Shown: piece after piece, positions 34,432-42,254 of the stretch | How positions within the stretch are numbered: the stretch's first letter is position 1 | How the letters are laid out: each line of letters begins with the position of its first letter | Assembly: GCA_009695265.1 (NCBI GenBank) | Contig: SIBE01000004.1 | Coordinates: 1-47,605 of the forward strand | Direction: 5' to 3' | DNA: 47,605 bases | From: Pedosphaera sp. | Lineage (GTDB): Bacteria; Verrucomicrobiota; Verrucomicrobiia; Limisphaerales; SIBE01 | Program-made: the position numbers and the translations under genes | The notes under the pieces: model-generated | What the model saw: only the letters and a program-made list of their open reading frames with translations | What the model was told of the DNA's origin: nothing | Databases searched by the model: none

Positions 34432-34806
34432 CTATTTACTGACAGGCTGTTTGCCTTCGACCAAACCCATCAGATCGCTGAGTGACGTATAAACCTCGAG
34501 CGAATACTTGCTTTGATCTTTGGCTGCGACCATTTGCATTCCAGCGAGGGCGGTGCCGATCCCGTCCTTTTGTTCCTCAGTCAGTCCGCCAGTGTTGATC
34601 ACGTTCTTCAGCAACGCTATGGCTGCGGAAAAATCACCGGACTTGATCGCCGCAACAGCTTTGTTCGCGTCGGTTTTGGCAGCGGGCGGAGCACTTTGAA
34701 AACTTTGTTCGAGCTTGTTGGTGTCAATCTTGATGCCTGTGCCACATCCGATCGCCAGCCAAGACAACACAAGAGCCGCAGCGATAATTGATGAAAACTG
34801 CTTCAT
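34432..34806 (-). CDS. Small predicted lipoprotein of unknown function
   Basis: From ATG 34806 the protein has 124 residues. The lipobox LAIGC sets Cys at about residue 21. The mature part is a helical bundle-like region (ANKAVAAIKSGDFSAAIALLKNVINTGGLTEEQKDGIGTALAGMQMVAA) with TPR-like alternation but no full TPR. No family is recognised. It lies upstream of the FG-GAP gene on the same strand, so both may be transcribed together and act at the envelope. The listed start 10 residues earlier lacks a good leader. Confidence 0.72.
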   Translation of the reverse strand: MKQFSSIIAAALVLSWLAIGCGTGIKIDTNKLEQSFQSAPPAAKTDANKAVAAIKSGDFSAAIALLKNVINTGGLTEEQKDGIGTALAGMQMVAAKDQSKYSLEVYTSLSDLMGLVEGKQPVSK

Positions 34807-34951
34807 AAAAACCTGTTCTTTCTGTTCGATTGCCATTAAGAGAATGGATCAGACATTCTGCGACGGAGCAAAGAAAAGAAAGACAAAATTCAGACCCCAT
34901 CGCTCCTCGGGGCCGTGCCAGCGCAGCTCAGAGGATCGAAAGAATTCGCTG

Positions 34952-35230
34952 ATGCAGAAAACTGAACTAACTCCCGGCCAGAAGGCCCGTCTCGACATCC
35001 GCGAGGGCCAACATACCGGGCTGACCCATGGTCTAGCTCGTGGCTATGTGCAATGCAACCTTGTCATCCTCCGCAAGGCCTTGGCATTCGATTTTCTGCT
35101 GTATTACCAACGAAATCAACGTGCGTGTCCGATCCTGGAAGTTACGGATCCTGGCAATTCCGAAGCCAAGCAGACCGCGCCAGGCGCTGACTTGCGCATC
35201 GACTTGCCTCGTTACGCGGTTTATCGCTGA
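34952..35230 (+). pseudogene. Truncated DUF1445 (putative hydro-lyase/D-glutamate cyclase-like) gene
   Basis: The frame from ATG 34952 gives 92 residues: TPGQKARLDIREGQHTGLTH, GLARGYVQCNLVILRKALAFDFLLYYQRN and ACPILEVTDPGN, ending APGADLRIDLPRYAVYR. This is the start of the DUF1445 family, which is normally about 260 residues. The frame then hits a stop. Skipping one T restores the expected Asp after YR for ten codons before a second stop, and the remaining two thirds are absent. The gene is therefore a decayed remnant at the left edge of the accessory region. Confidence 0.75.
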
Positions 35231-35312
35231 CTTGAAAGAAGATCAGATTTGTCTGCCGTGAGATTTGGAACAAAGCGAAACCCATAGCTGCAAATGGAAA
35301 CGAATTGGAAAA

Positions 35313-35467
35313 GCCAACTGAGAAAATGAACGAGATGCGAAGTCGGCTAGAGGAGATCGGCTTCCCCTGTCCTGATACGGGCCAATGCAAATCGACAGCA
35401 ACCTGAATTGTATGCTGCTCCCGACTTTGCAAGGCGTCTGTTAGGTTAGATAATTCTGAAGTTCGGC
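35313..35467 (+). repeat. Candidate attC-like site upstream of the GNAT gene
   Basis: GCCAAC on the left and GTTCGGC on the right could be outer R-box-like elements. Inside, ACTGAGAA, GATGCGAAGTCGG and their counterparts CCGACTTTGCAAG and TTCTGAAGT form a long imperfect inverted repeat. The right box equals that of the better site before the ankyrin gene and starts 23 nt before the GNAT start. The arms are uneven and the length (155 nt) exceeds usual attC sites, so confidence is low. Confidence 0.3.
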
Positions 35468-35483
35468 GAAGTTCACAAATACC

Positions 35484-36059
35484 GTGAGTTCATCATCTAC
35501 AATTACCGACCAGATTACGTGGCCACTGAGGCTGGCGAGAGAGGGGGACGCAGCCGCACTGGAGACGCTCATTCCGCTGTCGGTTCGGGCGTTGCAGGCT
35601 CCTTACTATTCACAGGCCCAGATGGAGGCCGCGTTGGGGCCAGTCTTTGGCGTTGACCGGCAGCTCATTCGCGACGGCACCTATTTCATCGCCGAGCAGG
35701 ACGGGGCGATTGTCGGTTGCGGCGGTTGGAGTCGGCGGCGTTCGCACTACGGTGGGGACAGCGGTCGAGAGGGTGAGGACGGGTTGCTGGACCCGCAGCG
35801 GGACGCGGCGCGTGTTCGCGCTTTCTTCGTTCACCCCGCATGGGCGCGACGTGGTATCGGACGCAACATCATGGCCGCCTGCGAACGGGCGATTATCGAG
35901 TCGGGCTTCCGCTCGGTGGATATTGTTGCGACGCTGGCGGGGGAACCGCTCTACGCCTCGTTCGGATACGCAGTCGTGGAGAGTTACGATATTGCGACGG
36001 TCAACGGTTTGAGTTTGCCTGTCGTGCGTATGACGAAGAGCATGGAGCGTCGAGTATGA
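35484..36059 (+). CDS. GNAT-family N-acetyltransferase
   Basis: The 191-residue protein starts with GTG and carries a GNAT fold. YFIAEQDGAIVGCGGWSRRR forms strands 2-3, and VRAFFVHPAWARRGIGRNIMAACERAI holds the acetyl-CoA pyrophosphate loop RRGIGR. LYASFGYAVVESYDI is the C-terminal signature. An Asp/Arg-rich insert (SHYGGDSGREGEDGLLDPQRDAAR) sits before strand 4. It should transfer an acetyl group to a small molecule or protein amine; substrate unknown. GNAT genes are frequent integron cargo, and a possible attC-like repeat ends 16 nt before the start. Confidence 0.9.
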   Translation: MSSSSTITDQITWPLRLAREGDAAALETLIPLSVRALQAPYYSQAQMEAALGPVFGVDRQLIRDGTYFIAEQDGAIVGCGGWSRRRSHYGGDSGREGEDGLLDPQRDAARVRAFFVHPAWARRGIGRNIMAACERAIIESGFRSVDIVATLAGEPLYASFGYAVVESYDIATVNGLSLPVVRMTKSMERRV

Positions 36060-36167
36060 CCATGTGGCCCAATAGAATGGTTAAATGTTAGGCGACATCA
36101 CACACAACAGCAGTTACGGAGCAAAACTATGAACGCAATGAACACACCGATGAAAGCTACATGGTGA
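36060..36167. other. Gap after the GNAT gene with a GTTAGGC core-like heptamer
   Basis: No gene is seen. GTTAGGC at 36087-36093 fits the attC right-core consensus GTTRRRY. The short facing sequence GCCCAAT at 36068 is partly complementary to it, but the two lie only about 12 nt apart, far too close for a full attC site. It may be a decayed recombination site or chance. Confidence 0.25.
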
Positions 36168-36332
36168 AAGCTGGTCGGCACTGCGGCGGATTTGGCAAAC
36201 ACAAGAACGCGATGGCAGCGTGCGCAAACGACGATGACGCTGGCCTGGATCGCGCAGCGGCTGCGCATGAGCAGTTAGACCCACACAGTGAACCTGATTC
36301 ATGAAAATGTCGCAAAGCAAAAGAACCCATAG
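36168..36332 (+). pseudogene. C-terminal remnant of a REP-associated (Y1/IS200-like) transposase
   Basis: The frame reads TRWQRAQTTMTLAWIAQRLRMSS, then TAG, then THTVNLIHENVAKQK. The TTMTLxWIAQRLxM-G-x-WTHxxNLL pattern is the helix-turn-helix tail of REP-associated tyrosine transposases in PVC and related genomes. The stop falls where Trp is expected (TGG to TAG). No catalytic N-terminal part is present. This explains the open but stop-interrupted frame here and marks past mobile-element activity beside the cassette-like genes. Confidence 0.5.
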
Positions 36333-36558
36333 TGAGGACTGACACTGGCTAGCACCGGCTCCAAATCAGTCAAGGGTAATCCCGTCCTAGTTCCCCGCGG
36401 GGGGCGCATATCCCTTCCTCGCCGTTTCCCCATGCGAGCGAAGCGTCCATGTTGTCATTTGTGCACGCCCGACCCGGGCGGGCCACAGTTTCGGCCGTCG
36501 GCCGCAAACGCAGCTGCGACGCAAGGTGGAAGAACGTGAGAGGCGCCCTGCCCCACGT

Positions 36559-36588
36559 GGCGGCACCGCTGGCACGTGATGTGCCGCC
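36559..36588. terminator. GC-rich hairpin downstream of the esterase gene
   Basis: GGCGGCAC and GTGCCGCC form an 8-bp stem around a 14-nt loop, 17 nt past the esterase stop on the minus strand. There is no T tract, so it may slow or protect transcript ends without acting as a classical terminator. The surrounding 36333-36604 stretch has no gene and rises sharply in GC, with a CCCCGCGGGG palindrome near 36394. Confidence 0.4.
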
Positions 36589-36604
36589 CCAGGCACCCGC
36601 CCGT

Positions 36605-38680
36605 TCAGCGCCCCGGATTGACCGGCTGCCCCGTGGCGTCCAACGGCTCCATGATCGCGATCCTATCCTTCGGCAGAGACGCGACGAGGTCAGTCAGGTC
36701 ATAGGCGCGCAGTGCGCCAAAGACCGCGTTGACCTTCTGATTTCGGCTCACGGGCGCACGAACGACGTCGACCCACGAGGCCAGCGAACTCTGGAGCTTG
36801 AGCGAGGAGAACAGCTGCGGCTCCAGCGCGGCGGCGTGCAACGCGGGCACACCCGGCTCGCCAACCGAGATCACCGCCACCCGCGCCGGCCGGTTCGATC
36901 CGGCTGGTGAACCAATGAGGTATCGTGTGCACGCCAGCACGTCCTCGGCGCGCATCGCGACAAAAGATTTTCCCAGCAGGTAGGCCAGATTCGAGTCGCG
37001 CGAATTGAAGCCGAGCACCGGTCCCATAGCGTCCCGGCCTGGCGAACGGCTGGATTCGCCGAGGCCGCGCAAGTCCACCGCGAGCACGGTGCGGCCTGAG
37101 AGCGCCAGCATTTCGATCGGTCCGCCAGGCCCGGCATCGATCTGTTTGCCCTCGCCGTGCAGATACAACACCGGGTCCCCGGTGCGCACCGTGGTTTCCG
37201 GCTCGAATTGCAGCGCGGGCAGCCAGATGCCCGGCTCCGGCTGCAACACGATGTGCAGAATCGAGATGCCCTTGCGACCCACCTTGCGACCCATCTCGAC
37301 CTTTGCCGCCGGCAAATCCGCGGCCGCGCGGATCCCCGTGATCCGGCGAACTTCCTGCATGGCCGCAGTTGGATCGCGCCAGAGTTTTGTGCGGTCGGCG
37401 GCAAGACGCGACTCCCAATCGCGATTGAAGTCGATCAGTGAACGGGCGCCCGGCAAACGGAGCACCTGGCCGTCGGGCGTGCAGCGGAGCTGATTGTCGT
37501 TGAGCAACGGGAAGTCCGTTTCGATCACCGGCGCGTCGCTACCGAGGAACCAGCGGCGCATCCAGCGCGCGGCGCCGACGCGCATCTCGGTTGGGAAACC
37601 GTGGGTCGTGTCCGGCTCGATCAGGTCCACTCGTTCGGAAAACCCGAGGCGGGTGTAGAAGCGTTTCGACTGCCGGAAGAGATGCCACGCGCCGATGATG
37701 TCGAAATAGTCCTTGGTCGCCGCCATGATCAGCGTGGGCCGCGGGGCTCGTAGCATCACGTAATCGCCGTGGTCAAGTCCCCGGGTGATCTGGCCGAAGA
37801 TGTTCTGCTCGGCGTCCTGCGGCCCGAGCGTTTCGAGCAGCCGCCGGAAGCCCGTCAGGTAACAGCCCGGCGCCGCCACCGCGATGCGTTCGTCGAGAGC
37901 GCTGAGATAGGCCGAGATCGTGCCGCCCCCGGAGATCCCCGTGGCGCCGATGCGCGTCGGATCGATGTCCGCGCGGCCCTGGAGGTAGTCCACGGCGCGC
38001 ATCCCGTCCCAGATCATATAGCGAGCCACGCTGGTGCCGAGCAGCGAGCAGCTCACGTCCATCACGCTGTGTTCCCCCGTGGTGCCGAATGACGGTTCGC
38101 CGTTCGCCTCGAAGTACTGCCGCCGCTCGCCCTGGCCAATCGGATCGTAGCACAGGCAGGCCACGCCATTTTTCGCCAACACGATGGACGCGCGCTGGTA
38201 CAGATCGCGGGCCTTGGCGTTCTCGCTGTGGCCGGTGGGATGAACCACGCCCGGGTGAGGGCCGGGAGTGAGAGGCAGGTACAGCGTGGCCGTGACGTGA
38301 AACCCCGGCTGGCTCTCGAAAATGATTTTTTCCAGGCGGTAGTCCGCGAAATTCATCTGGCCGGTGGTGCGCGCGTGGAGAGGCGTGCGCGCGGGAAATC
38401 CGCCGAGCGCCGAGAGGAACACCTCGCGCCGGTCCTGCTGCCACGCGCGGAGATATTCGCCGTTCTGAAGTTTCTCGAACGCCGCTTCGCGCCGGTCGAG
38501 CGCGGCGAAGGCCTGGTGCTTCAAGTAGGTCTCCATCATCAGGCCGGGGGCAGCGCCGTCGAGCTGCGCGGGGAGCACGGCGAGATCGTCCACCGCAGCG
38601 CCGGCCGAAAGCGTGGCGAACAGCAGGGCGGCACCGGTGGTCGCGAAGATCGAGGACAGATATTCTTTCAGAGTGCTCAT
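36605..38680 (-). CDS. Secreted alpha/beta-hydrolase (acetyl-xylan-esterase-like), two tandem domains
   Basis: The 691-residue protein has a signal peptide (residues 1-28). The first hydrolase domain (about 110-390) has GVVHPTGHSENAKA, the nucleophile elbow GATGISGGGT, and the later PRPTLIMAATKDYFDIIGAW and THGFPTEM segments that hold the acid and His. A second, divergent domain (about 430-670) has PVLYLHGEGKQ and VLAVDLRGLGESSRS, with VISVG where GxSxG is expected, so it may be weakened. Removal of acetyl or similar groups from plant glycans is plausible. The gene follows the propeller gene by 13 nt. It is much richer in GC than its neighbours. Confidence 0.86.
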   Translation of the reverse strand: MSTLKEYLSSIFATTGAALLFATLSAGAAVDDLAVLPAQLDGAAPGLMMETYLKHQAFAALDRREAAFEKLQNGEYLRAWQQDRREVFLSALGGFPARTPLHARTTGQMNFADYRLEKIIFESQPGFHVTATLYLPLTPGPHPGVVHPTGHSENAKARDLYQRASIVLAKNGVACLCYDPIGQGERRQYFEANGEPSFGTTGEHSVMDVSCSLLGTSVARYMIWDGMRAVDYLQGRADIDPTRIGATGISGGGTISAYLSALDERIAVAAPGCYLTGFRRLLETLGPQDAEQNIFGQITRGLDHGDYVMLRAPRPTLIMAATKDYFDIIGAWHLFRQSKRFYTRLGFSERVDLIEPDTTHGFPTEMRVGAARWMRRWFLGSDAPVIETDFPLLNDNQLRCTPDGQVLRLPGARSLIDFNRDWESRLAADRTKLWRDPTAAMQEVRRITGIRAAADLPAAKVEMGRKVGRKGISILHIVLQPEPGIWLPALQFEPETTVRTGDPVLYLHGEGKQIDAGPGGPIEMLALSGRTVLAVDLRGLGESSRSPGRDAMGPVLGFNSRDSNLAYLLGKSFVAMRAEDVLACTRYLIGSPAGSNRPARVAVISVGEPGVPALHAAALEPQLFSSLKLQSSLASWVDVVRAPVSRNQKVNAVFGALRAYDLTDLVASLPKDRIAIMEPLDATGQPVNPGR

Positions 38681-38693
38681 GGTGACGCCGACT

Positions 38694-39971
38694 TCAGCGG
38701 ATGTTTTCGATGCAATACAAGTGAGAGTCGGTCCGATAGATCAACGCATCTCCTGAAATCGCCGGAGAAGCCGAGATCCGTTCGGCCAGCTCGTTGGTCG
38801 CCAGCAATTCGAATTTGGCCCCGGCCTTGATGACAAAGGTGGCGCCGAGAACGTCGCTGACGAAGATGTGTCCGTCGCTGGCCACGGGTGATGAGTTGCA
38901 CTCTCCGCCCAGCCGCTCCCGGTAGTGCTCCCGGCCGGTCGGAGCGTCGTAACAAAACAACACACCATTGTCCTTCAAGGCATAGACCAACCCCCGGTAG
39001 TAAAGCAGCGATGGTTCCACCGCCCCCGGCGTATCGCTGACCCAGACGAATTCGGGCGGTTCACCGCCGCGTTTCAGCCGGATGGCGTGGATCGGGCTTA
39101 GCCTCCACAAGTGGAGGAACACCATACCGTCCCCGTAAACCGGGCTGGAAATGATCTCGCCATTGAATGGCCCGCTCCCCTCACCGTATTGCCACCGCTC
39201 GCGATGCGTCACCGCATCGTAGGCCGTGAGCCGGTTCTTTCCCAGCACGAGGATGTCCTCCTGGTCGTGATGTTTGACGCGCAGCGGCGTGGCGTGGGCA
39301 GTTCCGATCGGACGGTCGTTCCGCCAGGCGATTTCACCGCCCCGTTTGTCGAGGCCGATCAGAAAACACGGCCCCGTGTGATGGTCCCAAGGGAACAGCA
39401 CTGCATCGTCCAACACCAGCGAACTCACATTGTAGCCCCAGGCCATTTTGGGATCGCCGAATTTCGGGATGTAGCGACTGACCCAGTTGAGCTCGCCGGC
39501 ATGGGAATAGCGGGCCAGGTCCGCATTGCCGAAAGCCACGTACAGAGCATCGTCTGTCACCGTCGGCGTATTCGCGGCGAGGCTGGATTTCACATGCGTC
39601 CGTTGGCCCGCGCCAAAACCAAAATCATGCCGCCACAATTCGCGACCGCTTTCTCGGTCGAAGCAAAGCGTCAGGAGGGTTTTGCTTCCGTTGGCGTCCA
39701 CGGCGGAGGTGACGAACACCCGATTGCCATAGACGACAGGCGAACTAGTCCCCCAGCCCGGCAGTTTGACGGACCAACGGATGTTTTTCGTCTGCGTCCA
39801 ATGAGTGGGCAGATTCCTGCCGTCCGCAATGCCATCGGCTCTGGGCCCTCTCCAGGCCGGCCAATCGGTGGCGCGTAGCGCTTCCGCGGCGCAAGAGGCC
39901 GGTGGCGGAACAAGCGCAAGCACGCTGAAAACAGCGAGACAAAACAGGGGGCGGAACAGCAATGTCATCAT
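38694..39971 (-). CDS. PQQ-like beta-propeller repeat protein, secreted
   Basis: The 425-residue protein has a signal peptide ending PPASCAAEA, then WPAWRGPRADGIADGRNLPTHW, the standard opening of PVC PQQ-like propellers. Blades carry GRELWRHDF, GGEIAWRNDR and THRERWQYG type tryptophan-docking repeats. No PQQ-ligand set of true quinoprotein dehydrogenases is evident, so it is more likely a BamB-like scaffold or sugar-binding propeller. It is the upstream gene of a two-gene unit with the esterase, which suggests a shared role in extracellular glycan handling. Confidence 0.9.
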   Translation of the reverse strand: MMTLLFRPLFCLAVFSVLALVPPPASCAAEALRATDWPAWRGPRADGIADGRNLPTHWTQTKNIRWSVKLPGWGTSSPVVYGNRVFVTSAVDANGSKTLLTLCFDRESGRELWRHDFGFGAGQRTHVKSSLAANTPTVTDDALYVAFGNADLARYSHAGELNWVSRYIPKFGDPKMAWGYNVSSLVLDDAVLFPWDHHTGPCFLIGLDKRGGEIAWRNDRPIGTAHATPLRVKHHDQEDILVLGKNRLTAYDAVTHRERWQYGEGSGPFNGEIISSPVYGDGMVFLHLWRLSPIHAIRLKRGGEPPEFVWVSDTPGAVEPSLLYYRGLVYALKDNGVLFCYDAPTGREHYRERLGGECNSSPVASDGHIFVSDVLGATFVIKAGAKFELLATNELAERISASPAISGDALIYRTDSHLYCIENIR

Positions 39972-40384
39972 TGGGGGATTCTGATCGCGGAAAATGAGTT
40001 GGATTCGCTCAAGTGCGGTTCACCTCAACAGGCGGCTTCGACCCTTCGCAGTAGTGCGAGAGCGAGTTCAACCGATTGGGAGAAACTAATAGGAGTTTGG
40101 TTTTTCACGGCGGGCCTGACCATAGCCGTCCATAGGCGTTGGCACAAGAAGAATGCCCAGGGATACGAGCGTCCAACGATGCCTCTCGCGCGGGCGCGGG
40201 CTTCCCTAAAGCCGCGCCGAATCTAAGCCGGACGATCGGACTGTCGGCATCCCCGGCTGTGCGAGCGTCCATGTTTCTCAATTTACCTCACACAACGGCA
40301 GGTAGAATCAAGACTTGGAGAACTCCTCAAGGCTCTTCAGGGTCGTGGCCCGGCGTTAAACCGCGGTAGGACTTTGGATGCTTC
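39972..40384. other. Intergenic region upstream of the cassette-like genes
   Basis: No gene is recognised. Small open frames here (39999-40226, 40139-40369) show no domain or signal peptide. The left part would contain the promoter for the minus-strand propeller/esterase pair, but no convincing motif is seen. Confidence 0.3.
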
Positions 40385-40537
40385 GGTCAACCGCGCTCGG
40401 TGTGCTTTTCCGATCTCTTTACTCTCCTCCTCCGGTAACAATAGTTTTGGCACAATCGGTCATGCCGGCGAGATCACCGCGGGCAAAATCCAAACTTGTT
40501 TGCCCTGCCACGCCGGATACACTGCTAAATGTTGAGC
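40385..40537 (+). repeat. Candidate attC site upstream of the WD40 gene
   Basis: The outer boxes are GGTCAAC (40385-40391) and GTTGAGC (40531-40537); the right one fits GTTRRRY. Each is followed inward, after exactly 8 nt, by GTGT/ACAC. The core has nested stems CCGGCG/CGCCGG and GGGCAAA/TTTGCCC. The left arm is about 60 nt longer than the right, so the true left box may lie nearer 40433. It ends 26 nt before the WD40 start codon, as expected for a cassette boundary. Confidence 0.38.
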
Positions 40538-40563
40538 CGAGAACGGAAACAATAGTATCCTAG

Positions 40564-41424
40564 ATGCTCCTCCCCAAACTCGATATTAGGACCGAAGAAA
40601 TCTACACGTGCTTGTTCGCCCCCGATGGCACGCATGCACTTACGGGCGCTCAAGGCAATCCTGTTACGCTCTGGGACCTGACAAACGGCGGTCCGGTGCG
40701 AACTTTCGAGCACACTGGCCCCGTCTGGGCTTTGGCATGGAGCAGCAATCAACGACTTTTCATCTCCCTCGACGGGAGCATGCGGCTGTGGGAGGTCGAT
40801 ACAGGCAGATGCTTGCGGAAGTACGAGGGACGCCATGCTCGGTCGGTAGTGTGGAGTTCCGATGGCAGGCGGACGCTGTCTGCGTCGAACGGCATCGTGC
40901 AACTGACAGACCTCGAATCAGGACGTTGCCTGCGCGTGCTGGAAGGTCATGGCGATGGCGTTTATACCGTAGCGTTCGACCTGGATCAACAGCGGGCGCT
41001 GTCGGGTTCGCGAGACCGGACCGTGCGGGCGTGGGACCTGGATACGGGTCGCTGCACGTGTATTCTGGAAGGCCACACGTATCATGTGCATGGAGTCGTT
41101 TGGGGAGCCGATCAGCGTCACGCCCTTTCGTGCTCGCGAGACATCCGGTTGTGGGACTTGCATACCGGTCGTTGCCTTCGTATTTTCAGCGGGCACCGAA
41201 CTACGATCAGAACTGTCCAGTGGAGTGCAGACCAGCGGTGGGTGCTTTCGGCGGCGCACGACCGAACGGTCCGACTTTGGGAAGTGGAGACCGGACGTTG
41301 TCTAAAGGTGTTTGAAGGACACTCCGCTGGCGTAGTCGCCGCCGCGTTCAGCGTGGATCAGCAGCGCGCGTTCTCTTGCGATTGGAGTGGCGGCATCCGC
41401 GTCTGGGATTTGACGACAGTATGA
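40564..41424 (+). CDS. Single-propeller WD40-repeat protein, probable integron cassette gene
   Basis: The 286-residue protein consists almost wholly of seven WD40 repeats of about 40 residues, with no signal peptide or other domain. Repeats share the pattern TGRCLRVLEGHGDGVYTVAFDLDQQRALSGSRDRTVRAWDLD, including GH and WD dipeptides and the DRTVRxWD loop. Seven blades is one complete propeller. It should be a cytoplasmic protein-interaction platform with no enzyme activity. A good attC-like site starts 13 nt after its stop and a weaker one precedes it, so it is likely a mobile cassette. The repeated TGRCL codons vary at third positions, showing the repeats are not very recent. Confidence 0.88.
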   Translation: MLLPKLDIRTEEIYTCLFAPDGTHALTGAQGNPVTLWDLTNGGPVRTFEHTGPVWALAWSSNQRLFISLDGSMRLWEVDTGRCLRKYEGRHARSVVWSSDGRRTLSASNGIVQLTDLESGRCLRVLEGHGDGVYTVAFDLDQQRALSGSRDRTVRAWDLDTGRCTCILEGHTYHVHGVVWGADQRHALSCSRDIRLWDLHTGRCLRIFSGHRTTIRTVQWSADQRWVLSAAHDRTVRLWEVETGRCLKVFEGHSAGVVAAAFSVDQQRAFSCDWSGGIRVWDLTTV

Positions 41425-41437
41425 GCATAGCGCCCTT

Positions 41438-41533
41438 GCCCAACAAGATCACTGGAGCGAACGCTGGCGGACCACGCCTGTTCGTCATGCGGACGCGCTG
41501 GACCGACATCGTCGCTCAGTTCTGCGGTTCGGC
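41438..41533 (+). repeat. attC-like recombination site between WD40 and ankyrin genes
   Basis: This 96-nt imperfect inverted repeat has the attC layout. R'' is GCCCAAC (41438), followed by a 6-nt spacer and L'' ACTGGAGC. On the other side lie L' GCTCAGT, a 6-nt spacer and R' GTTCGGC (41527). L'' pairs with L' over 7 bp with one bulged G, the place where attC sites carry an extrahelical base. Pairing continues as GCG(a)ACG against CGTCGC. R boxes pair 6 of 7. The next gene starts 25 nt downstream. Confidence 0.65.
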
Positions 41534-41558
41534 GAAGACACGCGCAAGCCCCCCCGCA

Positions 41559-42242
41559 ATGAACACAGATACTCTCGCGCGAATAGTGGACGGCCGAACT
41601 GATTTGGTATTCGATTACATTTCGTCAGGTCATCCCGTGACTGCAACCGACAAGAGCGGTGTGCCCGTAATCAAGTGGTGCGCGTATTATGGCGACGTGA
41701 GCGCAATCAAGTTTCTGCTCGGCGGCGGTGAGGCGCTCAAGTCGTTGGGCGAGAATTTCGATCTGAACGGAGCTGCCTTCCATGGGCATTGGCAGCTATG
41801 CCAGTACCTGATCGAAAAGGGTGCCGACGTGAACCGCCGCTTGGACGACACTGGTGAAGCGCCATTGCATGCGGCTCTGTGCACGGCGGAGCGCACCGCG
41901 CGCGACCTCGTGATTAAGGTTCTACTCGCGAGTGGCGCGGACCCGAATTGTGTCACGAAGGCATCTGCCGCGACCGGCGGCTTCATGCGAGATTGCCGGA
42001 CGAAAGGCGAGACGCCCCTCCATCGTGCAGCCGCATTCGGTTCGGAGGAGACCATTGACATGCTTTTGAAGGCAGGTGCGCGTGCTGACGCCAAGGACAT
42101 GCATGGCGATTCGCCACTCACTTGGGCGAGCTGGCACATTCGTCCCGATCTTATTCTACGGAAACTTTGTTATGACGATTTCCACATCCGTCCAAACAGG
42201 CGGACGATGGAGGCTTACTTGCACGGGGAGCCACATGTTTAG
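41559..42242 (+). CDS. Ankyrin-repeat protein, probable integron cassette gene
   Basis: From ATG 41559 the protein has 227 residues (the earlier TTG start of the track runs through the attC-like site). It has about five ankyrin units: VPVIKWCAYYGDVSAIKFLLGGGEAL, LNGAAFHGHWQLCQYLIEKGADVNRRL, EAPLHAALCTAERTARDLVIKVLLASGADPNC and ETPLHRAAAFGSEETIDMLLKAGARADAKD, ending DSPLTWASWHIRPD. There is no signal peptide or enzyme domain, so it should be a cytoplasmic protein-binding scaffold. It lies between two attC-like sites, giving a cassette of about 850 bp. Confidence 0.9.
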   Translation: MNTDTLARIVDGRTDLVFDYISSGHPVTATDKSGVPVIKWCAYYGDVSAIKFLLGGGEALKSLGENFDLNGAAFHGHWQLCQYLIEKGADVNRRLDDTGEAPLHAALCTAERTARDLVIKVLLASGADPNCVTKASAATGGFMRDCRTKGETPLHRAAAFGSEETIDMLLKAGARADAKDMHGDSPLTWASWHIRPDLILRKLCYDDFHIRPNRRTMEAYLHGEPHV

Positions 42243-42254
42243 CGGGAATAAACA

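Noticed and set aside
36066-36093. GCCCAAT with GTTAGGC as an attC
   Set aside because: The boxes enclose only about 12 nt, too short for any attC fold. Kept only as a possible decayed core.
36202-36280. A 79-nt inverted repeat ending in GTTAGAC that looked like an attC site
   Set aside because: The same bases read as the transposase tail WIAQRLRMSS followed by TAG in a conserved position, and the left box CAAGAAC does not fit RYYYAAC. The coding remnant explains it better.
36699-37418. 239-residue minus-strand ORF
   Set aside because: Alternative frame of the GC-rich esterase gene; high GC content keeps several frames open.
39111-39878. 255-residue plus-strand ORF
   Set aside because: Antisense to the PQQ-like propeller gene, with no family features.
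41376-41558. Upstream TTG start for the ankyrin gene
   Set aside because: This segment overlaps the end of the WD40 gene and the attC-like repeat, and has no ankyrin sequence.
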